Origin: Burkholderiales bacterium
GTDB taxonomy: Bacteria; Pseudomonadota; Gammaproteobacteria; Burkholderiales; SG8-39
DNA length: 64,000 bases
Direction: 5' to 3'
Assembly: GCA_017880775.1 (NCBI GenBank)
Contig: JADGRQ010000012.1
Span: 50,825 to 114,824 of the forward strand
Part shown: one piece after another, positions 30,996-39,436 of the stretch
Layout of the letters: the number at the start of each line of letters is the position of its first letter
Position numbering within the stretch: the stretch's first letter is position 1
Translations under genes and position numbers: made by a program
Notes under the pieces: model-generated
Seen by the model: the letters and a program-made list of their open reading frames with translations, nothing else
What the model was told of the DNA's origin: nothing
Database searches by the model: none

Positions 30996-32525
30996 ATGCG
31001 CTGTCTCCTGATCCTCGCTCATCCTCGCCGCGACAGCCTGTGCGGCGCGCTCTTCGACGCCTGCGCCGGCGGTGCGCGCCAGGCAGGCGTGGAGTGCCGA
31101 GAATTGATTCTGAGCGAGATGAGGTTCGATCGCGATGTGCACACGGTCTCGCCCGAACAGCAGCCGCTGGAACCGGACCTCGTCCGCGCCCAGTGCGACA
31201 TCGACTGGGCTGAGCACCTGGTTTTCGTCTACCCGACGTGGTGGGGCACCTTCCCGGCCCTGCTCAAAGGTTTCCTCGACCGGGTCATGACGCCGGGGTT
31301 CGCCTTCCGCCATGTCGCACACGACAAATGGGACAAGCTTCTGGCCGGCCGCACCGCGGACCTGATCACGACGATGGATACGCCGCCCCTCATCTACCGG
31401 TTTATCTATCGGGCGCCGGGACGCCAGGCGCTGGCGCGCGCCACGCTCGGCTATTGCGGCCTGCGCACCGCGCGCATCGAGGCCTTCGGGCCTGTCGTCG
31501 CCTCCAGTGCCGATCAACGAAGCCGCTGGCTGGACCTTGCGCGGGCAAGCGGTTCGCGCCTGATTCACGGCGCGCTCTCCTCGGCGCAGCGCCGCGTGCA
31601 ACGGCTCGTCGCATGGCTTGCCGCGCTGCGCCTGCAGTTCTACCCGATGACGGGGATCGCCTACACCGTCGGCGCACTCGCCGCCAGCGCGGGCGAACCC
31701 ATGTCCATGACACCGTACCTGCTTGGCTACCTCACCGTGTTTCTGATCGAAGCGGCCACGGTGTTCCTCAATGAATGGTTCGATTTCGACAGTGACCGTC
31801 GCAACCGCAACTCAGGGCCGTTCACCGGCGGCTCGCGCGTGCTGGTGGATGGCCGGCTCGGCCGCGCGGCGATGCGCAAGGGAATCGGTCTGTCAATCCT
31901 GGGCGCGGCGGCGGCGCTGGTCGCCGTGCTCGCTGCCGCCCCGGTCGCATCGATGAGCGCAATCGCCGCGCTGTACGCCTCATTCGCCACTCTCGCGCTG
32001 GTCTACACCGTGCCGCCGCTGAAGCTCTCGCACCGCGGATTCGGCGAATTCGACGTGGCGCTCACCCACAGCGCCGGCGCGATCATGGCCGGCTACATGG
32101 CGCAGGGCGGTGGCTGGACGGACAGCGTCCCGTGGCTGTTGGCGCTGCCGCTGGGAGTATCGGTGTTGCCCTCGATCCTGCTCGCAGGCTGCCCCGACCG
32201 CGAGGCCGACGAGGCGGCCGGCAAACGCACCCTTGTGGTCATCCTCGGGAAACGCGTCGCCGTGCGCCTGGCGATGGCGGCGAGCCTCGCCGCGCCGACC
32301 CTCGCGGCACTGCTTTCGCTGGCGCGAGTCGATATGGCAGCGCTGCTCGGCTGGAGCGCCGCCGGCGGCGCCATCCATTGCGTTTGGCTGTTGCGACACC
32401 TGCGCCGGTTCACGGCAGGTGAGATGCCCGAGCGCATCGACGGTGCGATCGCGCTGGCACTCACTTTCATTCTCTGGTTCTGCGTCCCGCCGCTGATCGC
32501 CCTGACGCGCGCGTCCGGACCGTGA
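30996..32525 (+). CDS. NAD(P)H-quinone oxidoreductase-like flavodoxin domain fused to a UbiA-type prenyltransferase
   Basis: A 509-aa protein with two domains in one frame. Residues 1-200 are a Flavodoxin_2/NQO domain: MRCLLILAHPRRDSLCGALF at the start, and VYPTWWGTFPALLKGFLDRV, the flavin-site signature. Residues 215-505 form a polytopic UbiA domain with the first Asp-rich motif NEWFDFDSDRRNRNSGPF and the second GCPDREADEAAGKRTL. UbiA enzymes attach or handle prenyl chains on aromatic or quinone rings; NQO enzymes reduce quinones. The fusion suggests prenylation and redox cycling of one quinone-like substrate. There is no stop or frameshift between domains. Confidence 0.85.
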   Translation: MRCLLILAHPRRDSLCGALFDACAGGARQAGVECRELILSEMRFDRDVHTVSPEQQPLEPDLVRAQCDIDWAEHLVFVYPTWWGTFPALLKGFLDRVMTPGFAFRHVAHDKWDKLLAGRTADLITTMDTPPLIYRFIYRAPGRQALARATLGYCGLRTARIEAFGPVVASSADQRSRWLDLARASGSRLIHGALSSAQRRVQRLVAWLAALRLQFYPMTGIAYTVGALAASAGEPMSMTPYLLGYLTVFLIEAATVFLNEWFDFDSDRRNRNSGPFTGGSRVLVDGRLGRAAMRKGIGLSILGAAAALVAVLAAAPVASMSAIAALYASFATLALVYTVPPLKLSHRGFGEFDVALTHSAGAIMAGYMAQGGGWTDSVPWLLALPLGVSVLPSILLAGCPDREADEAAGKRTLVVILGKRVAVRLAMAASLAAPTLAALLSLARVDMAALLGWSAAGGAIHCVWLLRHLRRFTAGEMPERIDGAIALALTFILWFCVPPLIALTRASGP

Positions 32526-32669
32526 ACGTTCCAGCGCGGCTTTGCTTGCCTGAACAGGGCAAACGCAGGCAGCATTGGTCAACACGCGGATTGCGCGTAC
32601 CCAGACCTCGCAGAGGACACCCCGTGCCAAGCCAAATCCATCGAAGGCAAGGAAATCCCGGACGGCCCG

Positions 32670-32894
32670 ATGAATAAGTACGGATTCCGGATCCGCACGA
32701 AGGGCGGGATGATGGTGGAAAACCTCCTGGTCCAGGCGCGCGACCGGCCCGAGGCCGAGCGCAAGATCAATCAGGTCTATTACCAGTGCGAGATCATCGA
32801 TTGCGAGGAGGTCACGCCGACCCTGAAGAAGGAAGGACTCGACCTCGAAGACGTGATCTCGCTCATCAACAAACAGGGACGCGGTGAGCCGTGA
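32670..32894 (+). CDS. Conserved 74-aa protein of unknown function
   Basis: Small soluble protein beginning MNKYGFRIRTKGGMMVENLL with a compact charged composition and a cysteine pair in YYQCEIIDCEEV. No membrane segment or signal peptide. The reading frame stays open upstream to 32526 without another standard start, and no ribosome-binding site lies at normal spacing before the ATG, so the start is uncertain. It follows the NQO-UbiA fusion by 144 bases. A heptamer-repeat hairpin begins at its stop codon. Function not recognised. Confidence 0.65.
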   Translation: MNKYGFRIRTKGGMMVENLLVQARDRPEAERKINQVYYQCEIIDCEEVTPTLKKEGLDLEDVISLINKQGRGEP

Positions 32895-32977
32895 ACGGTA
32901 AGCGGTGAGCGGCGATTCCTCCCCGCCAGCGGTCTTGCCCGCTCACTGCTTTCCGCTTACGGGTCGTTGCTTACCGA
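32884..32977. repeat. Heptamer-repeat inverted repeat between two convergent genes
   Basis: The left arm at 32884-32911 is four tandem degenerate heptamers (GTGAGCC, GTGAACG, GTAAGCG, GTGAGCG). The right arm, about 32940-32977, carries the same heptamer family inverted (CGCTCAC, TGCTTTC, CGCTTAC, TGCTTAC). The arms include the stop codons of the 74-aa gene and parA. It could fold as an imperfect stem and act as a two-way terminator, or be a dispersed repeat element. There is no clear T-run. Confidence 0.55.
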
Positions 32978-33735
32978 AGGAAGCCGCTGGTTTCCAGTTC
33001 GTCCAGCAGCGTCTGGTAGTCTTGGGCGCCGCGACTCGCCGGCGCGTGCTTGAAGATGTCGCACTCGCGGGACGGGCTTTCGGCGAGGCTCACGTTTTCC
33101 GCGACCCGGGTCTGGCAGACGTCCGCGCCGTAGCTCTCGCGCAACTTCCGGTCGATATCCCAGGACATCTTGCGCCGCGCATCGAAGCGCGTAATGACGT
33201 AGCGGCGCTCCATGCGTTTTTTCAGCACGTGCTCGAGCGCGCGCAACGTGCGCTCCAGCTGCGCGGCGCCTTTCATCGCGAGGTAATCGGCCGATATCGG
33301 CACCAGCACGCGATCCGCGGCGAATATGCTGTTCAGCGAGAGCACGCCCAGCATGGGGCATGCGTCCATCAGGATCGGCCGGTCGGTGTTGAGATTTTCC
33401 CTGACGATGCCCGCGTTCAGGCGGTTCAACACGTTCGGTCCCTTGCCGAACCGCGTGTCCACCTTGGACAGATCGAGATGCGCGGGTATGACCTTCCAGC
33501 CGATATTTGCGAACTTGATCAATCCGCTAAGCGAGGCCCCATTGCAATAAAATTCATAGAGACTGCGCTCCGAGGCCGCAACCACGGCGCCGCAAACGGC
33601 GGTGAGGTGTGCCTGGGGATCAAGGTCTATCACTAACGGGTCTTTGCCGCGCTTCGCGAGCAGCGCAGCGAGGTTCAGCGTCGTGGTCGTTTTCCCCACG
33701 CCACCCTTTTGATTGAATATAGCAATCTTGGCCAC
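32971..33735 (-). CDS. ParA-family ATPase
   Basis: A 254-aa Walker-type ATPase of the ParA/MinD superfamily. Deviant Walker A KGGVGKTTTTLNLA begins near residue 10, followed by VIDLDPQAHLTA and the later ILMDACPMLGVLSLNSIFAAD. Starts at GTG (MAKIAIFNQ) with a strong AGGAGGG site. No ParB, DNA-binding partner or chemotaxis gene adjoins it, so it is an orphan that could position a protein cluster or regulate a surface process rather than segregate DNA. The DACP in place of the usual DCPP at the switch region is a small oddity. Confidence 0.88.
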   Translation of the reverse strand: MAKIAIFNQKGGVGKTTTTLNLAALLAKRGKDPLVIDLDPQAHLTAVCGAVVAASERSLYEFYCNGASLSGLIKFANIGWKVIPAHLDLSKVDTRFGKGPNVLNRLNAGIVRENLNTDRPILMDACPMLGVLSLNSIFAADRVLVPISADYLAMKGAAQLERTLRALEHVLKKRMERRYVITRFDARRKMSWDIDRKLRESYGADVCQTRVAENVSLAESPSRECDIFKHAPASRGAQDYQTLLDELETSGFLR

Positions 33736-33839
33736 CAGACCCTCCTGGACCGTAAGATTAGTCCCGTAATCATGGACTTGGCAAGCAAGATTATCATACT
33801 AGGTCAACAATCGTCTGGAAGGTCCTGGAAGATAAGATC

Positions 33840-34103
33840 ATGATTCCTGACGGCTCTTGCCATTGCGGGGCCGTAACGATCATGCCCGACCGATCGACGA
33901 AACTGGGTCTATCCACGCTGTTTGGAGTGACGGCGTTGGTGGCCGCGGCGGCCGACGCGGCCGAGAAGACCTACCCCAGCAAACCGATACCCTTTGTCGT
34001 GCCGTTCACTCCTGGCGGCTCGCAGGGCGAGATCGCCCGCATCGCCGGCCACCACGTGGTTATAGACAATCGCAGCGGCGCGAGAGCCCCCGCGTTTCGA
34101 TAA
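33840..34103 (+). pseudogene. Degraded Bug/TctC receptor remnant
   Basis: An 87-codon frame. From codon 15 (MPDRSTKLGLSTLFGVTALV) it reads as a signal peptide, then TYPSKPIPFVVPFTPGGSQG and EIARIAG, then HHVVIDNRSGARAP. That is the first 70 or so residues of a Bug receptor with about 15 residues missing between the IARI and VVIDNR blocks and nothing after the GAGG position; a full protein is about 325 aa. The 14 codons before (MIPDGSCHCGAVTI) resemble the start of glutathione-dependent formaldehyde-activating (GFA) proteins, perhaps by chance. Its stop overlaps the promoter of the next operon. Confidence 0.7.
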
Positions 34104-34106
34104 ACT
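34101..34106 (+). promoter_or_regulatory. -10-like box of the DUF35 operon
   Basis: TAAACT ends eight bases before the ATG of the DUF35 gene, which has no ribosome-binding site. The spacing matches the other leaderless candidates in this window. The hexamer overlaps the stop codon of the Bug remnant. Confidence 0.4.
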
Positions 34107-34114
34107 CCCGCTTC

Positions 34115-34477
34115 ATGCCCGCACCCGAACCCGGTCCCGAGAAAATCTACAGTGACAAGCTCGCGCAAGGGCGCTTCGAAATCCAGAAATGCGCCGCCTG
34201 CGGCAGGCACGTCTTCTACCCGCGGGTGCTGTGCCCGCATTGCGGCGCGTCCCGGCTCGACTGGGTGACGCCGAGCGGAAACGGCACCGTCTACTCGACC
34301 ACCATCGTGCGGAGGAAGCCGGCCGACGGCGGCGACTACAACGTCGCGCTCATCGACCTCGAGGAAGGCGTGCGCATGATGAGCCGGGTGGCCGAGCTCG
34401 CGCCGGAACAGGTGAAGATCGGACAGCGCGTGAAATCCCGCGTTGCCGAAGGGCTGGTGGAGTTCGTTCCCGCATGA
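34115..34477 (+). CDS. Zn-ribbon/OB-fold (DUF35) acyl-CoA-binding protein
   Basis: A 120-aa partner protein of thiolase-like enzymes. The N-terminal rubredoxin-like zinc ribbon has four cysteines (KCAACGRHVFYPRVLCPHCG), followed by an OB fold beginning GNGTVYSTTIVRR. DUF35 proteins such as ChsH2 bind the acyl-CoA and are needed for activity of Ltp2-type retro-aldolases or acetoacetyl-CoA-type thiolases. Its stop overlaps the start of the next gene by four bases, which fits a tight 1:1 complex. First gene of a six-gene operon. Confidence 0.9.
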   Translation: MPAPEPGPEKIYSDKLAQGRFEIQKCAACGRHVFYPRVLCPHCGASRLDWVTPSGNGTVYSTTIVRRKPADGGDYNVALIDLEEGVRMMSRVAELAPEQVKIGQRVKSRVAEGLVEFVPA

Positions 34478-35628
34478 GGGGCTCCGTCGCGATCGTCGGT
34501 GTGGGCCTTGCCGGTTGCGGCGAGGCGCCCGGCTGGTCGGAAACCGAGATCGCTGCTGCCGCGGCGAAGAACGCGCTTGCCGACGCGCAGCTTACGAGCC
34601 GTGACGTGGACGGGCTGGTCGTGGCGAGCACCAACATCTTCATGCCGGGGCTCTCGCTGGCGGAGCACTTGGGCATTCACCCGCGATTCACCGATTCGAC
34701 GATGGTCGGCGGCTCGTCGTTCGTAGGGCACCTGATTCCCGCGGCGCTTGCGCTCCAGGCGGGCCTGTGCGATGTCGTTCTCGTTGCCTACGGATCGAAC
34801 CAGCGCACCGGCGTTGGCCGCGCGGAAGCCGGGAAGTACAAGGCCGCACTCGACCCGCAACCGTTCGAGCACCCCTACAAGCCCTTCAATCCACCCTCCT
34901 CCTACGCGCTCGCCGCGGCGCGCCACATGCATCAGTACGGCACCACGCGGGCGCAGCTCGCGGAGGTAGCCGTCGCCGCGCGCAAATGGGCGCAACTTAA
35001 TCCCGAGGCATTCAGCCGCGACCCGTTGACAGTGGACGAGGTCCTGGGCTCGAGAATGATCTCCGATCCGTTGACCGTCAGGGATTGCTGCCTGGTAACC
35101 GACGGAGGCGGCGCCTTTGTGCTCGTCAGGGCCGACCGGGCAAAGGATGTTGCGAAACAGCCAGCTTACCTGCTCGGAGCCGGTTCCGCGCACTGGCACC
35201 GGCAGATCTCGTCGATGCCCGATCTCACGGTGACGGCCGCGACCGAATCGGGAATGCGCGCCTACGCGATGGCCGGGCTCAAGCCTTCCGACGTGGACGT
35301 GATCGAACTCTACGACGCGTTCACCATCAACACCATCCTTTTTCTCGAAGATCTCGGCTTCTGCAGGAAGGGCGAAGGCGGCGCTTTCGTTTCCGGCGGA
35401 AGAATCGCTCCCGGCGGCGAACTGCCCGTCAATACCAACGGGGGCGGATTGTCCTGCGTGCACCCGGGCATGTACGGCATCTTCACCATCATCGAATCCG
35501 TCAGGCAATTGCGCGGCGAGTGCGGCGATCGCCAGATCAAGGATGTCCGCATCGCGCTCGCGCACGGCAACGGCGGCGTGCTATCCAGCCAGATCACCGC
35601 ACTGTTCGGAACCAGGGAGACCCTGTGA
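34474..35628 (+). CDS. Thiolase-superfamily protein (Ltp2/SCP-x-like)
   Basis: A 384-aa thiolase fold that starts MRGSVAIVGVGLAGCGEAPG. At the place where thiolases carry the acyl-accepting cysteine it reads STMVGGSSFVGH, with serine instead. The C-terminal part has NTNGGGLSCVHPGMYG and LAHGNGGVLSSQ, as in SCP-x/Ltp2 proteins. Loss of the first cysteine and the coupled DUF35 gene point to a retro-aldolase such as Ltp2, which splits a 3-hydroxyacyl-CoA side chain, rather than a standard thiolase. That assignment is inference; a Cys-less condensing enzyme is the alternative. Confidence 0.86.
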   Translation: MRGSVAIVGVGLAGCGEAPGWSETEIAAAAAKNALADAQLTSRDVDGLVVASTNIFMPGLSLAEHLGIHPRFTDSTMVGGSSFVGHLIPAALALQAGLCDVVLVAYGSNQRTGVGRAEAGKYKAALDPQPFEHPYKPFNPPSSYALAAARHMHQYGTTRAQLAEVAVAARKWAQLNPEAFSRDPLTVDEVLGSRMISDPLTVRDCCLVTDGGGAFVLVRADRAKDVAKQPAYLLGAGSAHWHRQISSMPDLTVTAATESGMRAYAMAGLKPSDVDVIELYDAFTINTILFLEDLGFCRKGEGGAFVSGGRIAPGGELPVNTNGGGLSCVHPGMYGIFTIIESVRQLRGECGDRQIKDVRIALAHGNGGVLSSQITALFGTRETL

Positions 35629-36404
35629 GCGACCTCTCGCAACTGAAAATAGCATCGATGCGCAGCAAGGTGAGCGCGGATGAATGGCAGGCACGCGTGG
35701 ACCTGGCGGCGGCCTACCGCCTGGTGCATCACTACGCGATGAACGACCTCGTCTACAACCACATCTCCGCGCGCGTCCCCGGCGCGGAAGGGCACTTCCT
35801 GATCAACGCCTATGGGATGACCTACGACGAAATCACCGCCTCCAGCCTGGTAAAGATCGATTTCGACGGCAACGTGGTGCTCGATTCCGGCACCGGCTAC
35901 GGCATCAATCACGCGGGCTTCGTGATCCACAGCGCGATCCATCGCGGTCGAAAGGACGTGGCCTGCGTGTTGCACACGCACACGCCGGCCGGAATGGCGG
36001 TTTCAGCGATGAAGTGCGGCCTGCTGCCGCTCACGCAGAACGCGATGTATTTTTCCGCAGTCGGCACGCACGACTACGAAGGACCGGCGGTGGACCGCGA
36101 TGAGCAGAAGCGCCTGGTGCGTGACCTGGGATCCAACGATGCGATGATCCTGCGCAACCACGGCCTGCTCGCAGTCGGCCGTACGATTCCCGAGGCCTTC
36201 ATCACCATGTTCTGGCTCGAGCGCGCCTGCCAGGCGCAGGTTGCGGCACTGGCATGCAATACCGAACTGATCATCCCCGGCGAAAAAGTCGTGCGCCTGA
36301 CCAACGAGCGCTACAAGCCCGGCCAGCGGCGCAAGATCGGCGAGCTTGAATGGGCGGGCCTGCTGCGCATGCTCGACCGCAAAAACCCATCCTACAAGGA
36401 GTGA
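35625..36404 (+). CDS. Class II aldolase/adducin family protein
   Basis: A 259-aa metal-dependent aldolase-fold protein. The zinc site is visible as VLHTHTPAGMAVSAM (His-x-His) and a further His in LRNHGLLAVG; NHISARVPG near the N-terminus is the phosphate/substrate loop region. The start is a GTG that overlaps the previous stop (GTGA); an ATG 33 bases downstream is possible. In this operon it would cleave or form a C-C bond, or act as a decarboxylase-like relative. The substrate is unknown. Confidence 0.88.
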   Translation: MSDLSQLKIASMRSKVSADEWQARVDLAAAYRLVHHYAMNDLVYNHISARVPGAEGHFLINAYGMTYDEITASSLVKIDFDGNVVLDSGTGYGINHAGFVIHSAIHRGRKDVACVLHTHTPAGMAVSAMKCGLLPLTQNAMYFSAVGTHDYEGPAVDRDEQKRLVRDLGSNDAMILRNHGLLAVGRTIPEAFITMFWLERACQAQVAALACNTELIIPGEKVVRLTNERYKPGQRRKIGELEWAGLLRMLDRKNPSYKE

Positions 36405-36406
36405 CC

Positions 36407-37327
36407 GTGGCGCAAGCGAAAATGCTCGAAGGCAAAGTGGTCGTCGTCACCGGCGCCGGCGGCGGCATCGGGCGCGATTTCGCCCATGCGATGGCCGAGC
36501 ACGGCGCGAAGGTCGTCGTGAACGACCTCGGCACGTCGGTGGCCGGCGAAGGCAAGGACGTCGGTCCCGCGCAGAGGGTGGTCGATGAGATCAAGGCCAA
36601 GGGCGGCACGGCGGTGGCCAGCACGGACAGCGTCTCCGACTGGGAATCGGCCAACCGAATTATCAGCTGCGCGCTGGACGTCTACGGGCGCATCGACGGC
36701 GTGGTGAATAACGCAGGTATCCTGCGCGACCGGTTTTTCTTCAAGATGAGCGTCGAGGAGTGGAAAGCGGTCATCGACGTGCATCTCAACGGCTCGTTCT
36801 TCGTGTCGCGCGCGGCGGTCAATTACTTCCGCGACCAAGGCAGCGGCGCCTATGTGCACATGACCTCGACCTCCGGGCTGATCGGCAATTTCGGCCAGGC
36901 GAACTACGCGGCCGCCAAGCTCGGCATCATCGGCCTGTCGAAGTCGATCGCGCTCGACCTCGCCAAGTATCACGTGCGCTCGAACTGCATCGCGCCGTTC
37001 GCCTGGAGCCGCATGATCGGTACCATCCCGGCGGATTCGGATGAGCAGAAAGCGCGGCTGGAGAAACTGAAAGTGATGGAAACGGCAAAGATCGCGCCGA
37101 TGGCGGTCTACCTGCTCTCGGATGCGGCGAAGGACGTGACCGGGCAGATATTCGGCGTGCGGGCGAACGAGTTGTTCCTGTTCAGCCAGAACCGGCCTCT
37201 GCGTTCGGTGCACCGGGCCGGGGGCTGGACGCCGCAGGCGATCGCCGACCAGGCGATTCCCGCGATGCGCGCGCATTTCTACCCGCTCGACCGTTCGCAG
37301 GATGTGTTCTCGTGGGACCCGATCTGA
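36407..37327 (+). CDS. Short-chain dehydrogenase, MFE-2 3-hydroxyacyl-CoA dehydrogenase type
   Basis: A 306-aa SDR that probably oxidises a 3-hydroxyacyl-CoA with NAD+. Motifs: cofactor loop VVTGAGGGIGRDFAHAM, VVVNDLGTS, NNAGILRDR, catalytic serine in TSTSGLIGNFG and the Tyr-Lys pair in ANYAAAKLG. The sequence is closest to the dehydrogenase domain of peroxisomal multifunctional enzyme type 2. The GTG at 36407 is chosen because AAGGAG lies five bases before it. It is directly followed by a MaoC hydratase, the second half of the MFE-2 reaction. Confidence 0.92.
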   Translation: MAQAKMLEGKVVVVTGAGGGIGRDFAHAMAEHGAKVVVNDLGTSVAGEGKDVGPAQRVVDEIKAKGGTAVASTDSVSDWESANRIISCALDVYGRIDGVVNNAGILRDRFFFKMSVEEWKAVIDVHLNGSFFVSRAAVNYFRDQGSGAYVHMTSTSGLIGNFGQANYAAAKLGIIGLSKSIALDLAKYHVRSNCIAPFAWSRMIGTIPADSDEQKARLEKLKVMETAKIAPMAVYLLSDAAKDVTGQIFGVRANELFLFSQNRPLRSVHRAGGWTPQAIADQAIPAMRAHFYPLDRSQDVFSWDPI

Positions 37328-38209
37328 GTGGCCATTGAATACGCGAAGCTGAAGGCCTGGTCCTTCAGGGACGTCGAGCAGAGCTACAGCGAGAAGGACT
37401 CGATGCTCTACGCGCTCGGCCTCGGCGTCGGCTACGACCCGATGGACGAGCAGCAGTTGAGCTTCGTCTACGAGAAGAACCTCAAGGTGCTGCCGACCAT
37501 GGCGGTGGTGCTCGGCTATCCCGGATTCTGGATGAAGGACCCCGCCTCCGGCATCGATTGGGTGCGCATCGTGCACGGCGAGCAGTTCCTCAGATTACAT
37601 CGCCCGCTGCCCGCTGCCGGCACCGTGGTCGGCCGCTCACGCATCCGCGCTCTGGTCGACAAGGGCAGGGACAAGGGCGCGCTGGTGGTGCAGGAGCGCA
37701 GCCTGCATGACAAGACGTCGGGGGAACTGCTCGCGACGCTCGAGCACGTGACGTTCTGCCGCGGCAACGGCGGTTTTTCGGAAGTACCGAACAATGGTCC
37801 GAAGGGAGGCGATCCGGCGCCGCCCGCGAAACCGGCAACGCCGGAAAGCGCGCCGGACGCGACCTGCGACCTGCCGACGCTGCCGCAGGCCGCGCTGATC
37901 TACCGCCTGTGCGCCGATCCGAATCCGCTGCACGCCGAGCCGGCAGTTGCCAAGGCTGCCGGCTTTCCGCGCCCGATCCTGCACGGGCTCGTCACGTACG
38001 GTGTCGCCGGCCACGCGATCCTGAAGACGTATTGCGACTACGATCCTTCGCGCCTGAAGTCTCTCGGTGTGCGCTTTTCCGCCCCCGTGTTTCCCGGAGA
38101 AACGATACGCACGGAAATGTGGCGGCGCGGCAACGCGCTGCAGTTCCGCGCCCGCGTGCTCGAGCGCGATTTGATCGTGCTGTCGCACGGCACCGCAGAG
38201 GTGGACTAA
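37328..38209 (+). CDS. MaoC-like enoyl-CoA hydratase 2
   Basis: Double-hotdog (R)-specific hydratase, 293 aa. The catalytic signature YRLCADPNPLHAEPAVAKAA followed by GFPRPILHGLVTYG is typical of hydratase 2. It begins with GTG immediately after the SDR stop. Together the SDR and this enzyme would perform hydration and oxidation steps of beta-oxidation, like the two catalytic domains of MFE-2 split over two genes. The chain-length or ring specificity is unknown. Confidence 0.92.
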   Translation: MAIEYAKLKAWSFRDVEQSYSEKDSMLYALGLGVGYDPMDEQQLSFVYEKNLKVLPTMAVVLGYPGFWMKDPASGIDWVRIVHGEQFLRLHRPLPAAGTVVGRSRIRALVDKGRDKGALVVQERSLHDKTSGELLATLEHVTFCRGNGGFSEVPNNGPKGGDPAPPAKPATPESAPDATCDLPTLPQAALIYRLCADPNPLHAEPAVAKAAGFPRPILHGLVTYGVAGHAILKTYCDYDPSRLKSLGVRFSAPVFPGETIRTEMWRRGNALQFRARVLERDLIVLSHGTAEVD

Positions 38210-38212
38210 CAC

Positions 38213-39436
38213 ATGCCCGGCCCGCTTTCGCATATCCGCGTCCTCGACCTGTCGCGCGTGCTCGCGGGGCCGTGGGCCGCGCAGAACCTCGCCGACCTCG
38301 GCGCGGAAGTGATCAAGGTCGAGCGGCCCGGCACTGGCGACGACACGCGCGGCTGGGGTCCTCCGTGGCTGAAGGACGGCGCGGGCAAGGACACCATGGA
38401 ATCCGCGTACTTCCTGTCGGTCAACCGCAACAAGAAATCGATCACCATCGACATCGGCAAGCCCGCGGGCCAGGCGCTGGTGCGCGAGATCGCGCTCAAG
38501 TCCGACGTGCTGATCGAGAACTACAAGGTCGGCACGCTGAAGCGCTACGGCCTCGCGTATGACGACCTCAAGGCAGCGAATCCCGGGCTGGTGTACTGCT
38601 CGGTCACCGGATTCGGCCAGCACGGCCCTTACGCGCAGCGTCCCGGGTACGACTTCATCTTCCAGGGCATGGGCGGATTGATGTCGATCACCGGCGAGCG
38701 CGACGACTATCCCGGCGGCGGCCCGCAGAAGGTCGGCATCGCGATCACCGACGTGCTGACCGGGATGTATGCGAGCCTCGCCATCACCGCGGCGCTGACG
38801 CACCGCGAGCGTACCGGCCAGGGGCAGTACATCGATACCGCGCTGCTCGACACCATCGTCGCCTTCAACGCCAACCAGATCGTTTCATATTTCACCTCGG
38901 GACGCATCCCGATCCGCTGGGGCAACGCGCACCCGCAGGTCGTGCCCTACGAGGTATTTGCAACCTCGGACGGCCACATCATCCTTGCGGTGGGCAACGA
39001 CGGGCAGTTCCAGCGCTTCTGCAGGGAGGCCGGCTGCGCCGAGCTTGCGGACGAGCCGCGTTTCGCCAACAACTCGCAGCGCATCATCCACCGGCACGAA
39101 TTGATCCCGATCCTCGCCGACATCATGCGCCAGCGCACCAAGCAGGACTGGCTGGAGTCCCTGGAAAAAGCAACCGTGCCCTGCGGGCCGATCAACAACA
39201 TGAAGGAAGTGTTCGAGGACGCGCAGGTGAAACACAGTGGTTTGCGCGTGGACATGCCGCATCCGCTCGGGGGCGTGGCGCCGGTGGTGGCGAGTCCGAT
39301 GCGGCTGTCGGAGACGCCGGTGGAGTACCGGCTCGCGCCGCCGTTGCTTGGGCAGCATAATGAGGAGGTGCTGAAGGGGTTGCTGGGCAAGAGTGACGCA
39401 GAACTGAAGTCACTGAAGGCCTCGGGGATCATCTGA
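38213..39436 (+). CDS. CaiB/BaiF family III CoA-transferase
   Basis: A 407-aa family III CoA-transferase, which moves CoA between acids with a covalent aspartyl intermediate. Motifs: IRVLDLSRVLAGPWAAQNLA, DLGAEVIKVERPGTGDDTR, NRNKKSITIDI and the region QYIDTALLDTIVAF that holds the catalytic Asp. As the last gene of the six-gene operon it probably activates the starting acid to its CoA ester. Its 3' end overlaps the convergent aminotransferase gene by eight bases, leaving no room for a separate terminator. Confidence 0.94.
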   Translation: MPGPLSHIRVLDLSRVLAGPWAAQNLADLGAEVIKVERPGTGDDTRGWGPPWLKDGAGKDTMESAYFLSVNRNKKSITIDIGKPAGQALVREIALKSDVLIENYKVGTLKRYGLAYDDLKAANPGLVYCSVTGFGQHGPYAQRPGYDFIFQGMGGLMSITGERDDYPGGGPQKVGIAITDVLTGMYASLAITAALTHRERTGQGQYIDTALLDTIVAFNANQIVSYFTSGRIPIRWGNAHPQVVPYEVFATSDGHIILAVGNDGQFQRFCREAGCAELADEPRFANNSQRIIHRHELIPILADIMRQRTKQDWLESLEKATVPCGPINNMKEVFEDAQVKHSGLRVDMPHPLGGVAPVVASPMRLSETPVEYRLAPPLLGQHNEEVLKGLLGKSDAELKSLKASGII

